From Clostridia bacterium (GTDB lineage: Bacteria > Bacillota > Clostridia > UBA1381 > UBA9506): a stretch of DNA of 64,000 nucleotides. Location of the stretch: NCBI GenBank assembly GCA_017416855.1, contig JAFQAZ010000011.1:245355-309354 (forward strand), written 5' to 3'. Positions within the stretch are counted from its first letter, which is position 1. The number at the start of each line of letters is the position of its first letter. Of the stretch, positions 26,512 through 35,761 are shown in pieces. The position numbers were made by a program, and so were the translations under genes. Below the pieces are notes generated by a model. That model was given only the letters and a program-made list of their open reading frames with translations. It searched no databases and was not told where the DNA came from.

Positions 26512-27360
26512 GTGGATAAGAAAAGAGTCAAAGAGCTGAAGATCATTGCTAACAAGATCAGAAAGAATGCTCTTACGGCTGTATACAGCGCCTCCTCCGG
26601 TCATCCGGGAGGTTCATTATCCATCGCGGACGTGTTGTCCGTATTGTACTTTGAAGTTATGAACATCGATCCGAAGGATCCTAAGTGTCCTGACCGTGAC
26701 CGTTTTGTATTATCAAAAGGTCATTGTTCTCCGGCACTTTACGGTACTTTGGCAGAACGCGGTTTCTTCCCTGTTGAAGATATCGCAACCTTCCGTAAGG
26801 CTGATAGCTATCTGCAGGGTCATCCCGATATGAAGGGTGTTCCCGGTGTAGATATGTCTACCGGTTCTTTGGGTCAGGGTATCTGTGCCGCTAATGGTAT
26901 GGCCCTGGCAGCTAAAATCGATAATAAGGAATACCGTGTATACTCCATCTTAGGTGACGGTGAATTGGAAGAAGGTCAGGTTTGGGAAGCTGCAATGTTT
27001 GCTGCTCACTACAACCTGGACAATTTAACTGCTATCGTTGACTTTAACGGTCTGCAGATTGACGGTGACATTTCTAAGGTTATGTCTCCCCTGCCTATCG
27101 ATGAAAAGTTCAAAGCATTTAACTGGCATGTAATTGTGACCGATGCTCACGATCCTGAAAAGCTGTTAGATGCTATCAACGAAGCTAAATCCGTTAAAGG
27201 CAAGCCCACCGCTATCATTATGAAGAGCATTAAGGGTAAGGGCGTTTCCTTTATGGAAAATCAGGCTGGCTGGCATGGCTCTGCTCCTAACGAAGAGCAA
27301 TATAACCAGGCAATTGCTGAGCTTGATGCACAAATCAAAGAACTGGAGGTAGAAGCATAA
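26512..27360 (+). CDS. Transketolase, N-terminal subunit
   Basis: The thiamine-diphosphate-binding half of a two-subunit transketolase, as found in many anaerobes and archaea. In the 282-residue chain, SSGHPGGSLSIADVLSVLY and SKGHCSPALYG contribute to the active site. GDGELEEGQVWEAAMFA with DFNGLQIDG is the ThDP/Mg motif. It exchanges two-carbon units in the non-oxidative pentose phosphate pathway with its C-terminal partner, whose ATG overlaps this stop codon. The start is a GTG at 26512 after AAAGGGG. Confidence 0.95.
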   Translation: MDKKRVKELKIIANKIRKNALTAVYSASSGHPGGSLSIADVLSVLYFEVMNIDPKDPKCPDRDRFVLSKGHCSPALYGTLAERGFFPVEDIATFRKADSYLQGHPDMKGVPGVDMSTGSLGQGICAANGMALAAKIDNKEYRVYSILGDGELEEGQVWEAAMFAAHYNLDNLTAIVDFNGLQIDGDISKVMSPLPIDEKFKAFNWHVIVTDAHDPEKLLDAINEAKSVKGKPTAIIMKSIKGKGVSFMENQAGWHGSAPNEEQYNQAIAELDAQIKELEVEA

Positions 27361-28298
27361 TGGGTAAAATTGCAACCAGAGAAGCTTACGGTTTGGCTTT
27401 GGCTGAATTCGGCGAAAAATACGATCTGATTGTATTGGATGCTGACCTCTCCAAATCAACCAAAACTGATACATTTAAAAAGAAATTCCCCGAACGTTTC
27501 TTCAATGCCGGTATTGCTGAAGCCAGCATGATGACAACCGCTGCAGGTCTTGCCGCTTGCGGTAAAACTGTTTTTGCTAGCTCTTTTGCTATGTTTGCGG
27601 CAGGTCGTGCTTTTGAGCAGATCAGAAACTCCATCGGCTATCCTAACTTAAACGTTAAAATCGGTGCTACCCATGCCGGTATCTCCGTTGGTGAAGACGG
27701 TGCCAGCCATCAGTGCTTAGAGGATATTGGTATTATGCGTACCATTCCTAACATGACTATCATCAACCCGGCAGATGCTACCGAATCCATTTTAGCTGTT
27801 GAAGCCGCTATTAAACATCAGGGTCCCGTTTACCTCCGTTTTGGTCGTTTAGCTGTTCCTGAACTGTTCGATAGAGCTACATATAAGTTTGAGTTGGGCA
27901 AAGGCGTTGAATTAGAAGCCGGTACCGATGCAACCATCGTTGCAACCGGTCTGATGGTTCCCGAAGCTTTAGAAACTAAGAAAATCTTAGCTGAAAGCGG
28001 CATCAATGCTCGCGTAATCAACATTCACACCATTAAGCCGATTGATAAGGAAATCCTTATTAAGGCTGCAAAAGAAACCGGTGCAATTGTTACTGCTGAA
28101 GAGCACAACATCATCGGTGGCTTAGGTAGTGCTGTTGCAGAAGTTCTGTGCGAAAACTTCCCTGTTCCCATGCGTCGCGTAGGTACTCAGGATAAGTTCG
28201 GTAAATCCGGTAAGCCTGCTATTCTGTTAGAAGAATATGGTTTAACCGCTAAGAACATTGCTGAACAGGTTAAAGAAGTTATCAAACTGAAGAAGTAA
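27360..28298 (+). CDS. Transketolase, C-terminal subunit
   Basis: The partner subunit (312 residues) carries the pyrimidine-binding and C-terminal domains. Features include the catalytic glutamate region FFNAGIAEASMMTTAAGLA, the histidine-bearing THAGISVGEDGASHQCLEDIG and VYLRFGR. The terminal Rossmann-like domain has ATGLMVPEALE and EEHNIIGGLGSAVAE. It could be confused with DXS, but the split with the upstream N-terminal subunit and the length fit transketolase. A strong bidirectional terminator follows. Confidence 0.95.
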   Translation: MGKIATREAYGLALAEFGEKYDLIVLDADLSKSTKTDTFKKKFPERFFNAGIAEASMMTTAAGLAACGKTVFASSFAMFAAGRAFEQIRNSIGYPNLNVKIGATHAGISVGEDGASHQCLEDIGIMRTIPNMTIINPADATESILAVEAAIKHQGPVYLRFGRLAVPELFDRATYKFELGKGVELEAGTDATIVATGLMVPEALETKKILAESGINARVINIHTIKPIDKEILIKAAKETGAIVTAEEHNIIGGLGSAVAEVLCENFPVPMRRVGTQDKFGKSGKPAILLEEYGLTAKNIAEQVKEVIKLKK

Positions 28299-28310
28299 TG
28301 TATAACAATA

Positions 28311-28344
28311 AAAGGGTTGTCGCCATGCGACAACCCTTTTTTTT
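28311..28344. terminator. Bidirectional terminator between transketolase and spoVT
   Basis: A 13-bp perfect stem (28311-28323 with 28327-28339) and a 3-nt loop, with a run of T on the + side to 28344 and a T-rich run on the - side. It separates the convergent genes and overlaps the spoVT stop codon. Confidence 0.92.
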
Positions 28345-28888
28345 ACTGTTCCATATGTCTTCCTAAGAATCCGGCTGCTGATTGTGCCAGTTTCTCTTCC
28401 ACTTCACCCATCTGGGGTGTTGCTTCATTAGAGAAAAATACGACGGAGCCAATAATATCGCCCTCGGATATAATAGGCGCCACTACACCGGCAGTATATT
28501 TTTCGCTTTCTTCAATTACGCTGACCTTTTTGCTGTCTCCCCGCTTCATAACAAATGTTGATTTATCTTCCATCACCTTTTCGATGTCCGAACTGATTTT
28601 CTTTTCGGAAAGCTCCCGTTTAGGCACACCTGAAACGGCGATAATGTTGTCCTTATCAGTAATACAGGTAGGATGTCCGCTTGTTTTTGACAGCGTTTCT
28701 GCATATTCTGAAGCAAAGTCACCTAATTCACCGATGGGAGAGTATTTCTTGAAAATCACTTCTCCATCTCGGTTGGTATATATTTCCAATGGGTCACCTT
28801 CCCTGATGCGCATAGTTCTGCGGATTTCTTTTGGTATAACAACGCGGCCTAAGTCGTCGATTCTTCGCACAATTCCTGTGGCTTTCAT
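28343..28888 (-). CDS. spoVT: Stage V sporulation protein T
   Basis: SpoVT is an AbrB-like transcription factor that adjusts sigma-G-dependent gene expression in the forespore. The N-terminal swapped-hairpin DNA-binding domain is clear: MKATGIVRRIDDLGRVVIPK and RTMRIREGDPLEIYT. A GAF-like C-terminal domain follows (residues about 55-178). The frame is open to 28939, but AAAGGAG precedes the ATG at 28888, which gives the expected 181 residues. It is strong evidence for an endospore former. I could not confidently mark a sigma-G promoter upstream. Confidence 0.96.
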   Translation of the reverse strand: MKATGIVRRIDDLGRVVIPKEIRRTMRIREGDPLEIYTNRDGEVIFKKYSPIGELGDFASEYAETLSKTSGHPTCITDKDNIIAVSGVPKRELSEKKISSDIEKVMEDKSTFVMKRGDSKKVSVIEESEKYTAGVVAPIISEGDIIGSVVFFSNEATPQMGEVEEKLAQSAAGFLGRHMEQ

Positions 28889-28986
28889 CAGATAAAAACT
28901 CCTTTGGATTTGAATTACAATGCTATTTTGTGCAATCAAGGAATTTTTATGTAAGGAAAAAGGTGGTTATAATCCAATATTTTGTT

Positions 28987-29020
28987 ATAAAAAAAGTGTC
29001 TGCAATCTTTGCAGACACTA
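28987..29020 (-). terminator. Intrinsic terminator after the MATE gene
   Basis: Arms at about 28995-29005 and 29010-29020 form a stem of about ten base pairs, followed on the - strand by a run of U. It lies just after the MATE stop codon at 29027. Confidence 0.88.
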
Positions 29021-29026
29021 GAATTT

Positions 29027-30397
29027 TTATTCCATCTCTTCCGCCAGGGTTTTCCGTTCCTTCCATTTACCTGATAAGAAATAAATCATACTGGGGATGG
29101 CAAAACCATAAGGTGCTAATGCATAACCTAAAACAAAACCATAAAATCCCCAGTTAAATATAATACCAAACAGATAACTAAGGCCAATTCTTAAAAGAAC
29201 ACCATCAAGAAGAGCTAGAATCATGCTGAACTTTGCATAGCCAATACCTTGAATAAAAGCTCCACTTCCACGCATCACGGCAAAGGCCGGGAACATCCAC
29301 AAAATTGCACTGATAAAGGTTTTTGACATATCGTGCACAGCCGTATCAGAAGAAAACATCATAAATAACTGTTTTCCAAAACATATGTACAGCGTCATAC
29401 AAAAGATTGTAAAAATTACTGAATATATCCAGGCCCAATACACAACTTTTTTAGCACGGTCCTGCTCACCGGCACTGATATTCTGACTAATCATCGGCAT
29501 TGCGGCATATTGAATACCCATAGAAATTTTATTCACAATATCATCAATACGAAGACCCACACCAAAAGTCGCCGAAGCCACTACGCCAACATTATTGATG
29601 GCAGAATTAACAAACAGCATAGAAAGATTGATAAAACCTGATTGAATGGCCATTGGTGTGCCTATATTGATAATCAATCGGGCATAAGTCCTTTCAATAC
29701 GAAAACTTTCTTTTTTAAAATCAAAGCCAAACGAATCTTTACGATTATATAAATAGAACAAAGAAAATAGAAACGATACGGCCTGACCGATAATAGTCGC
29801 CCAGGCTGCGCCGGCAACACCAAAACCTAAAATGCCGGTAAACAAATAGTCCAGCACGAGATTAATAACAGAGGCAATGACGATAAACAAAAGCGGGCTC
29901 TTAGAATCTCCCATACCTCTCAACACAGCTGATACCATATTATATCCCGCAGTAAACACCATACCGCAACCGCAAATGATCAAATAATCTGTGGCCATTT
30001 TGGCTGACTCAGCCGGCACATTCATTAAATGCAGAATACCGTCCTGAAAAACAACCATAATAGCTGAAAAGACAACAGCTATAATCATCAGAATGCAGAA
30101 TAAGGTGCCGATGATTGGATTCAGCTTTTCTCTTTTTCCTGACCCTACAGCCTGTGATACCAGCACCTGACCGGCATTGGAAACACCAAGACATACCATT
30201 GTTGCGAAATTGACGATCAAACTGCTTAAAGATACTGCTGATAGTCCTGCAGTACCTACATAATTACCAACAATGATCATATCGATAGTGCTGTAGAGCA
30301 CCTGCAGTGCATTAGATGCCATAAAAGGCAGTGTAAAAAGTATTAATTGTTTCGGAATTTTCCCTGTTGTGAAATCCTTGGTTGTAGCCCTACTCAT
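29027..30397 (-). CDS. MATE-family efflux transporter
   Basis: A 456-residue integral membrane protein with about twelve hydrophobic segments, starting with FTTGKIPKQLILFTLPFMASNALQVLYSTIDMIIVGNYVG (key part DMIIVG). This is the standard N-terminus of NorM/DinF-like MATE exporters, which extrude cationic drugs or metabolites using Na+ or H+ gradients. QIRxG-like and internal-repeat segments (GFINLSMLFVNSAINNVG) fit the two-lobed fold. The ATG overlaps the folC stop codon. Substrate unknown. Confidence 0.92.
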   Translation of the reverse strand: MSRATTKDFTTGKIPKQLILFTLPFMASNALQVLYSTIDMIIVGNYVGTAGLSAVSLSSLIVNFATMVCLGVSNAGQVLVSQAVGSGKREKLNPIIGTLFCILMIIAVVFSAIMVVFQDGILHLMNVPAESAKMATDYLIICGCGMVFTAGYNMVSAVLRGMGDSKSPLLFIVIASVINLVLDYLFTGILGFGVAGAAWATIIGQAVSFLFSLFYLYNRKDSFGFDFKKESFRIERTYARLIINIGTPMAIQSGFINLSMLFVNSAINNVGVVASATFGVGLRIDDIVNKISMGIQYAAMPMISQNISAGEQDRAKKVVYWAWIYSVIFTIFCMTLYICFGKQLFMMFSSDTAVHDMSKTFISAILWMFPAFAVMRGSGAFIQGIGYAKFSMILALLDGVLLRIGLSYLFGIIFNWGFYGFVLGYALAPYGFAIPSMIYFLSGKWKERKTLAEEME

Positions 30398-31713
30398 TTT
30401 CTCGAAACTCCGTTCTCTTTACATAATTTAATTTGTTCAAGGCAAGTCTTTTTAAATGTTGCAAGATTATATAATGAACCGGCACAAAAAATACCCTCGA
30501 CTTCTTTTCTAATCGTAAAGGCATAAAAAACAGCTTCTACAGGAGACGCTATCACGACAAAATCTATTCCAAGCTCTTGTGCAGCCTTCTCCATTTCTTC
30601 CGCTTTGGCCGTTCTTGAACTATCCACTTCTGTCAGCACTAGCATACGGCAAACTTTGGCAAATTCCGAGAGACTGGCTTTATAGTCCTTGTCCCTTAAC
30701 ATGCCCACAATGCCAATCATGCTCTTTTCCGGATAGCACCTCTTCAAAGCGTCCGTAAACGCAAGCACGCCATTTAGATTATGAGCTCCATCAAGTACTA
30801 CCGGTAAGTCTTTATCTAAAATTTCAAATCTTCCCGGCCACTTGGCATTTCTTAGCCCATTTTTAATCGCATTCTTTGAAATTTTCGCACCAGTATCAAT
30901 TAAACACTCTATTGCACAGATTGCCGTCAGCGCATTGTATACCTGATGTTCTCCGGGAAGTTCAATCTGAAGATTCTGATATTTTCCATAAGAAAACAAG
31001 CTACCGCTTGCATCCGATTGCATAATGGTCAGTTTATCTTGATCCGGCACATAAACGCGTGCAGAATACAATTCTGAATTTTTTTTAATTTCATTAACTA
31101 CTTCTTCATCTTGAAAAGGATATACGGCTACTGGTGTTTTTGTACGCAAAATGCCACATTTTTCTTTAGTGATGTCAGTCAGCGTTTCTCCCAAAAAGCC
31201 AACATGATCTTTTGCAATGCGGCATAATACAGAAACCTCGGTATGTTCCATCACGTTCGTTGCATCCAGCCGGCCACCCATACCACATTCAACTACAACA
31301 TAATCGCAGGATGAATGGCAAAAGAACGCATAAGCCGTTGCTGTTAGCACTTCAAATTCCGTGGGTGGGAACAAACCGTCTTTCTTCATCAGTTCGGCAG
31401 CTCTCCTTGTTTGTTCAAGTGTTGAGGCGAACTGTTCTTCAGTTATGTTGCAATTATTCAGTTTAATTGTTTCAAGCAAATGGTACACTGCAGGCGAAGA
31501 AAAGAAACCAACTCTGTATCCGGCAAATTCCAAGATATAGGAAATAAAACCAGCTGTTGACCCTTTTCCATTCGTACCGGCAACATGAATAAAACGCAAA
31601 TGCTTTTCTGGGTTACCCATTCTTCTGAGCAATTCTTTAATCGTATCCAGTCCGGGACGACTACCAAGATTTTTGCTCGATTCAAGATATTCAACTGCTT
31701 CCTGATACGTCAT
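30394..31713 (-). CDS. folC: Folylpolyglutamate synthase / dihydrofolate synthase
   Basis: FolC adds glutamate to dihydropteroate and to folates. In the product of about 439 residues the Mur-ligase P-loop is HVAGTNGKGSTAGF near residue 45. It is followed by SSPAVYHLLETIKLN, YVVVECGMGGRLDATNV, KCGILRTKTPVAV, LPGEHQVYNALTAICAIE and DGAHNLNG. A GTG at 31722 is possible, but AGAAGG is 8 nt before the ATG at 31713, so I start there. It is translationally coupled to the MATE gene downstream. A 32-bp perfect palindrome lies just upstream. Confidence 0.95.
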   Translation of the reverse strand: MTYQEAVEYLESSKNLGSRPGLDTIKELLRRMGNPEKHLRFIHVAGTNGKGSTAGFISYILEFAGYRVGFFSSPAVYHLLETIKLNNCNITEEQFASTLEQTRRAAELMKKDGLFPPTEFEVLTATAYAFFCHSSCDYVVVECGMGGRLDATNVMEHTEVSVLCRIAKDHVGFLGETLTDITKEKCGILRTKTPVAVYPFQDEEVVNEIKKNSELYSARVYVPDQDKLTIMQSDASGSLFSYGKYQNLQIELPGEHQVYNALTAICAIECLIDTGAKISKNAIKNGLRNAKWPGRFEILDKDLPVVLDGAHNLNGVLAFTDALKRCYPEKSMIGIVGMLRDKDYKASLSEFAKVCRMLVLTEVDSSRTAKAEEMEKAAQELGIDFVVIASPVEAVFYAFTIRKEVEGIFCAGSLYNLATFKKTCLEQIKLCKENGVSRK

Positions 31714-31741
31714 ACAAGTCACCTTCTTACCTGAAATTGAA

Positions 31742-31773
31742 TATCCTCTTTTTGCAGCTGCAAAAAGAGGATA
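31742..31773. repeat. 32-bp perfect palindrome between cpsB-like gene and folC
   Basis: Positions 31742-31757 are the exact reverse complement of 31758-31773, with no spacer. There is no clear U run on the - strand, so it is not a textbook terminator. It could still stop transcription of the polysaccharide-control operon, or be a protein-binding site ahead of folC. Confidence 0.75.
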
Positions 31774-31787
31774 ATACTCGATTTAAA

Positions 31788-32501
31788 TCATAATGTCACA
31801 ATCTTATTTTCCAAAATAGCTTCTGCATTACTCATCATTTTTTCCAGTCCATCTGCACCGAACTTTCTCAAAATAACCCTACATGCCGCCGATATTGTGC
31901 ACGGACGTGACTTGGGGTCATGACAGTCAGAACCTAAGACAGACACAGCATTTTTCGACCACAATTCCTTTACAACCTGACGCGGAAAAAACTTCAACAA
32001 AGAGGATGCATTTATCTGAACCAGCACATCCTGTTCCAATAGCTTATTAAATCGAGAAACCTGACCAGGCATAGATGCATAACGTTCCAGATGTGCTATA
32101 ATCGGATGCACACCACGATTATTTACTAATCGATACAGTTCATCATAATACCAGGAGTTCCAATAAAAATAAGGCATTTCTATTAATATATAATCTGTTT
32201 CACCAATACATAAACGTTTTAAATCCGGTTCTTCGGATAATCCTGTATACAAAGCAACCTCTGCAGCCGGAACGATTTCCGGTATATCAACATCAATTTT
32301 TTTGCGCACATACGACAAACTGCTGTCGCGATGGTCTACAAATTTTTCAATCGGACATTCGTGATTATAATGCGGTGTCGCTACAACAATTTCTATATTC
32401 TGATTCTTTTGCGAGAGCAGAAGTTGTTTTGTTTCTTCAAAATTAGCAGCACCATCATCAATACCGGGTAAAACGTGAGTATGAAAATCAATCAAACGCA
32501 T
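31788..32501 (-). CDS. CpsB/YwqE-type PHP protein-tyrosine phosphatase
   Basis: A 237-residue manganese-dependent phosphatase of the PHP superfamily that dephosphorylates bacterial tyrosine kinases. Metal-binding motifs are DFHTHVLPGIDDGA at the N-terminus, ATPHYNHE near residue 41, a histidine in IIAHLERY and LGSDCHDP near residue 200. It lies 30 bp after the CpsD-like kinase gene, its likely substrate, and ends the CpsC-CpsD-CpsB set. The set controls polymerisation and length of surface polysaccharide. Confidence 0.93.
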   Translation of the reverse strand: MRLIDFHTHVLPGIDDGAANFEETKQLLLSQKNQNIEIVVATPHYNHECPIEKFVDHRDSSLSYVRKKIDVDIPEIVPAAEVALYTGLSEEPDLKRLCIGETDYILIEMPYFYWNSWYYDELYRLVNNRGVHPIIAHLERYASMPGQVSRFNKLLEQDVLVQINASSLLKFFPRQVVKELWSKNAVSVLGSDCHDPKSRPCTISAACRVILRKFGADGLEKMMSNAEAILENKIVTL

Positions 32502-32530
32502 AAACTCACAACCATTTAACTAAAACAATC

Positions 32531-33337
32531 TTATTCGTCATCATCATTTTGACTATGATGACCATACTTAGAATACCCATAATAACCATACTTTGAATAC
32601 TGCTTATATCCATAACGGGTTTTATAGGCTTTCTTTGAAACGCCGGGGACATCTTTTGAAGCATTTAAAATGTATCCCAGAATTTTAATATCACCAAATT
32701 CCAATGATGCAATGGCCTGGCGAAGAACTTCACTTGTTGTGTAGTTTTGTCTCGCAACCACAACAGCGCCAGACATTAGCTTAGCAATTGAAATCGGATC
32801 CGACACCACGTTAATAGGGGGTGAATCAACAAAAATATAATCATAATTCTCTGAGAGCTTTTCAAGTAATTCTGCAAATAAGGGAGAAATCAACAACTCA
32901 GAAGGGTTAGGTGGTACTTTACCACCGGTAATACAATCGACATTATACTTTTCAACGTGTTGTATTACCTCTTCCATCGTAGCAAAACCGCCCAAAAATT
33001 CAGACATACCCTTATCATTTGGCAAAGAAAAATAACGATGTAATTTGGGACGACGTAAATCGGCTTCTAAAACCATTACCCGAGCGCCGGTCTGTGCAAA
33101 CGCTATTGCCAGGTTAGAAGTGGTTGTTGACTTACCTTCACCACTTTGTGAACTGGTTACAATAATTTTCTTACATCCTTTTTCAGCAGCCAGTGTAAAC
33201 ATCAGATTTGTTCTCGCTGTTTTATAAGCTTCCGAAATAGAATAATGCGTTGTATCACTTAAAATATTAGACAAATAGTCTTTAGGCTTTACTGCTTTGT
33301 TTCGTCCGAATTTTTCTCTAATTTTATTTATGAACAT
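32531..33337 (-). CDS. CpsD/CapB-type bacterial tyrosine autokinase
   Basis: A 268-residue BY-kinase. It has Walker A SSQSGEGKSTTTSNLA near residue 62, Walker A' VLEADLRRP near residue 92 and Walker B YIFVDSPP. The tail is unusually tyrosine-rich (many Tyr-Gly and Tyr-Ser-Lys-Tyr units in the last 35 residues) and serves as the autophosphorylation cluster. An acidic DDDE end follows. The kinase needs the cytoplasmic end of the adjacent Wzz/CpsC protein for activity. Its gene overlaps that of CpsC by 14 bp. Confidence 0.94.
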   Translation of the reverse strand: MFINKIREKFGRNKAVKPKDYLSNILSDTTHYSISEAYKTARTNLMFTLAAEKGCKKIIVTSSQSGEGKSTTTSNLAIAFAQTGARVMVLEADLRRPKLHRYFSLPNDKGMSEFLGGFATMEEVIQHVEKYNVDCITGGKVPPNPSELLISPLFAELLEKLSENYDYIFVDSPPINVVSDPISIAKLMSGAVVVARQNYTTSEVLRQAIASLEFGDIKILGYILNASKDVPGVSKKAYKTRYGYKQYSKYGYYGYSKYGHHSQNDDDE

Positions 33338-34037
33338 TTTTCTTCACCTCAGCACGAACAAACTCACCGTCCGGAATAATACCCAATAATGGTAACTCAC
33401 GAACTTCCATCAAATCCACATCTGCAACAATGCGATTATCAAACATTTTGATTAAAAACAGAACGCCAACGCTCATAATGGCGCCAAACAAAAAGCCTAA
33501 GATAGTGTTACGTGTCTTACTCGGTGAGGCAGGAACCAAAGGATATGTAGCTTCATCAATTACCTTAACACTACCACCACCGATAACACGATGAACCTCA
33601 TCCAAAGCATTATCCAGAATGGTATCAACAATTTTTTGTGAATGCTCAGGGCTATAACTGATTGCCTGAACCTCAACAATTTCTGTTTCGTTCAAAGGAG
33701 CCATCGTTACCATTGCCTTGATCTGGCCGGGAGTATACGGTAATTTGCTTTTCTCCTGAACTCTCGTCATAAATGTATCAGAAGTTAAAATTTCGATAAA
33801 AGTAAAGGCAAGCTGTTGTGAAGTAGCAATATCTGCCAGATTCATATACTGTTCGTTTTGAATTTGTGCATTGTTATTATTAACATAAACGGAACCGCGA
33901 GATACATAGGTTTTATCAATGCAGAAAATGGTATAGGTAAGAGCTAACACTGCTGTCAGAACAGATGCAATAAGCACCTTCCACCAGTTTGATAAAAACA
34001 CAAAGAAAATATCCATAATTGTAACTTGTTCTTTCAT
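33324..34037 (-). CDS. Wzz/CpsC-type chain-length determinant
   Basis: A 237-residue membrane protein. A transmembrane segment near residues 17-36 (WWKVLIASVLTAVLALTYTI) and another near residues 175-200 enclose an external domain. The proline-rich LVPASPSKTRN before the second segment is the Wzz motif. The short cytoplasmic tail should activate the CpsD-like kinase encoded next. First gene of the - strand CpsC-CpsD-CpsB operon, with a consensus promoter 60 bp upstream. Its target polysaccharide may be that of the 1-7 kb cluster. Confidence 0.92.
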   Translation of the reverse strand: MKEQVTIMDIFFVFLSNWWKVLIASVLTAVLALTYTIFCIDKTYVSRGSVYVNNNNAQIQNEQYMNLADIATSQQLAFTFIEILTSDTFMTRVQEKSKLPYTPGQIKAMVTMAPLNETEIVEVQAISYSPEHSQKIVDTILDNALDEVHRVIGGGSVKVIDEATYPLVPASPSKTRNTILGFLFGAIMSVGVLFLIKMFDNRIVADVDLMEVRELPLLGIIPDGEFVRAEVKKNVHK

Positions 34038-34097
34038 CGCAAAACCACTCCAAATTCTCTATCGTATCATTAAAAGTACTAATTCATAATCTATTTT

Positions 34098-34126
34098 ATT
34101 ATAGCACATACGTCTACGAATTTCAA
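34098..34126 (-). promoter_or_regulatory. Promoter for the CpsC-CpsD-CpsB operon
   Basis: On the - strand TTGAAA (34126-34121), 17-nt spacer, TATAAT (34103-34098). The predicted start lies about 50 nt before the ATG at 34037. Confidence 0.75.
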
Positions 34127-34146
34127 TCCCTTTTGCAAAAGAATTT

Positions 34147-34183
34147 AATAAAAATAAGGAGCAACAACTGAGTTGCTCCTTAT
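34147..34183 (-). terminator. Intrinsic terminator of the phosphohexomutase gene
   Basis: The stem contains AATAAGGAGCAAC paired with its complement around a short loop (about 34153-34182), with a U-rich tail on the - strand. It lies immediately after the stop codon at 34187. Confidence 0.88.
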
Positions 34184-34186
34184 TTT

Positions 34187-35584
34187 TTATAAACCAAGTG
34201 CAGTTACCCAAACATTGGTGATTTCTTTTGCTTTCTCCATGGTTTCCATTTCGCAGAAAATTCTCAAAAGCGGTTCTGTGCCCGAAAAACGCGCAATAAT
34301 CCAACTGCCATTTTTAAAGTACACCTTGCATCCGTCATCATAGCTTACATGATCAATTTCCATACCAAAGTCAGGTAATTCTTTTTTTACAAAGAGCGTT
34401 TCTGTCAACTCGTCCTTTTTCTGTTGTGAGAACTTAGTATCAAATTCGCTCATTTGTGTTTTACCGTATTTTTTGTAAATCTCATTTAAAATCTCAGAAA
34501 TGCGGCGGCCGCAAACAGAAATCATTTCAACCAAAAGCGCAGATGCGAAAATACCGTCTTTGCCTTTGATATGACCACGAATCGCCAACCCTCCACTGGA
34601 TTCACCGCCGATTAAAGCATCAGCTTCGTCCATCATACCGGATATGTATTTAAAGCCAACCGGCACCTCGTGACATTTCTGTCCATAATCAGCTGCAATT
34701 TTATCCAAAAGGTGCGTGGTAGCCACATTGCGGACAATATCGCCTCGCCAACCTTTATACTCTAACAGATAATAGCTTAACAACGCTAAAATTTCATTCG
34801 GGTGAATAAAGGTGCCCTTATCATCAATGATACCGATTCGGTCAGCATCGCCATCTGTACCGATACCCAGGTCATACCCCTGCTCGACCACCATTTCACG
34901 CAGTTTAGACAACGTATGAGCGGAAGGTGACGGTAATCTGCCACCAAATAATGTGTCATGACGGTCGTTAATAATATCCACTTCGCAGCGTGCAGTCATT
35001 AAAATGGTCTGCAGAGAGGTTTTGGATACACCATACATAGGATCCAACAGAATTTTCAGATTAGAATTACGGATAGCCTCCATATCAATCATATCAATAA
35101 TACTGTCTAAGTATTTATTCGTGGGATTAATCAGTTCAATAACACCCTGCTTAACCCCTTCATCAAAGTCAATACTTTTAACTGTAACGCCGGCTTCAAT
35201 CTGCTTTTCAAAGCCTTTTGTAATGGTTAAATCTGCATCACGACCACCTTCAGTAAACACCTTAATACCGTTATATTCAGCCGGATTATGGCTTGCCGTT
35301 ACCGCCATACCGTATTTTGTCCCAAAGGCTCGCACGGTAAACATAACGAGAGGTGTAGGTGCAATATGATTTATAAAATGAACATGAATTCCATTGCCTG
35401 CAAATACCTCAGCTGCCCACTTAGAAGCCATATCAGATAAAAAGCGACGATCATAGCCAATGACAATCCCTTTTGTATCACCTTTCATATTATCACTGAT
35501 TGCCTGCGCTAAAAGTCTTACATTTTCACGGATAAATTCATCACCAATAATAGCACGCCAGCCGCCGGTACCAAATTTAATCAT
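34187..35584 (-). CDS. Phosphoglucomutase/phosphomannomutase family protein
   Basis: A 465-residue alpha-D-phosphohexomutase that interconverts hexose-1- and hexose-6-phosphates, feeding nucleotide-sugar synthesis. Domains in order: N-terminal substrate loop GTGGWRAIIG; the phosphoserine loop TASHNPAEYNG near residue 100; the Mg-binding DGDADR in GIGTDGDADRIGI; the sugar-binding GGESSGG near residue 320; and the phosphate-binding RFSGTEPLLRI near the C-terminus. Exact sugar preference cannot be read. It is a single-gene unit with its own terminator beside the polysaccharide-control operon. Confidence 0.94.
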   Translation of the reverse strand: MIKFGTGGWRAIIGDEFIRENVRLLAQAISDNMKGDTKGIVIGYDRRFLSDMASKWAAEVFAGNGIHVHFINHIAPTPLVMFTVRAFGTKYGMAVTASHNPAEYNGIKVFTEGGRDADLTITKGFEKQIEAGVTVKSIDFDEGVKQGVIELINPTNKYLDSIIDMIDMEAIRNSNLKILLDPMYGVSKTSLQTILMTARCEVDIINDRHDTLFGGRLPSPSAHTLSKLREMVVEQGYDLGIGTDGDADRIGIIDDKGTFIHPNEILALLSYYLLEYKGWRGDIVRNVATTHLLDKIAADYGQKCHEVPVGFKYISGMMDEADALIGGESSGGLAIRGHIKGKDGIFASALLVEMISVCGRRISEILNEIYKKYGKTQMSEFDTKFSQQKKDELTETLFVKKELPDFGMEIDHVSYDDGCKVYFKNGSWIIARFSGTEPLLRIFCEMETMEKAKEITNVWVTALGL

Positions 35585-35712
35585 TTTTATAACTCCTTTA
35601 CACTATTGTCCTACTTGTATGAACATTTTCGACAAAACTATTTATATAATATATTTTAACTGTTCATTTAATTTTTGTCTTTACAAAAAACTAAAATCTT
35701 TTTATAATTTTC

Positions 35713-35741
35713 TTTACAAAATACTAATTTTTTTTTATAAT
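35713..35741 (+). promoter_or_regulatory. Promoter for the AraC / CBM9-like pair
   Basis: TTTACA (35713-35718), 17-nt spacer, TATAAT (35736-35741). The predicted start near 35748 leaves a very short leader that consists almost only of the AGGAGG at 35749-35754. Confidence 0.6.
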
Positions 35742-35761
35742 TATAATGAGGAGGAATGAAT

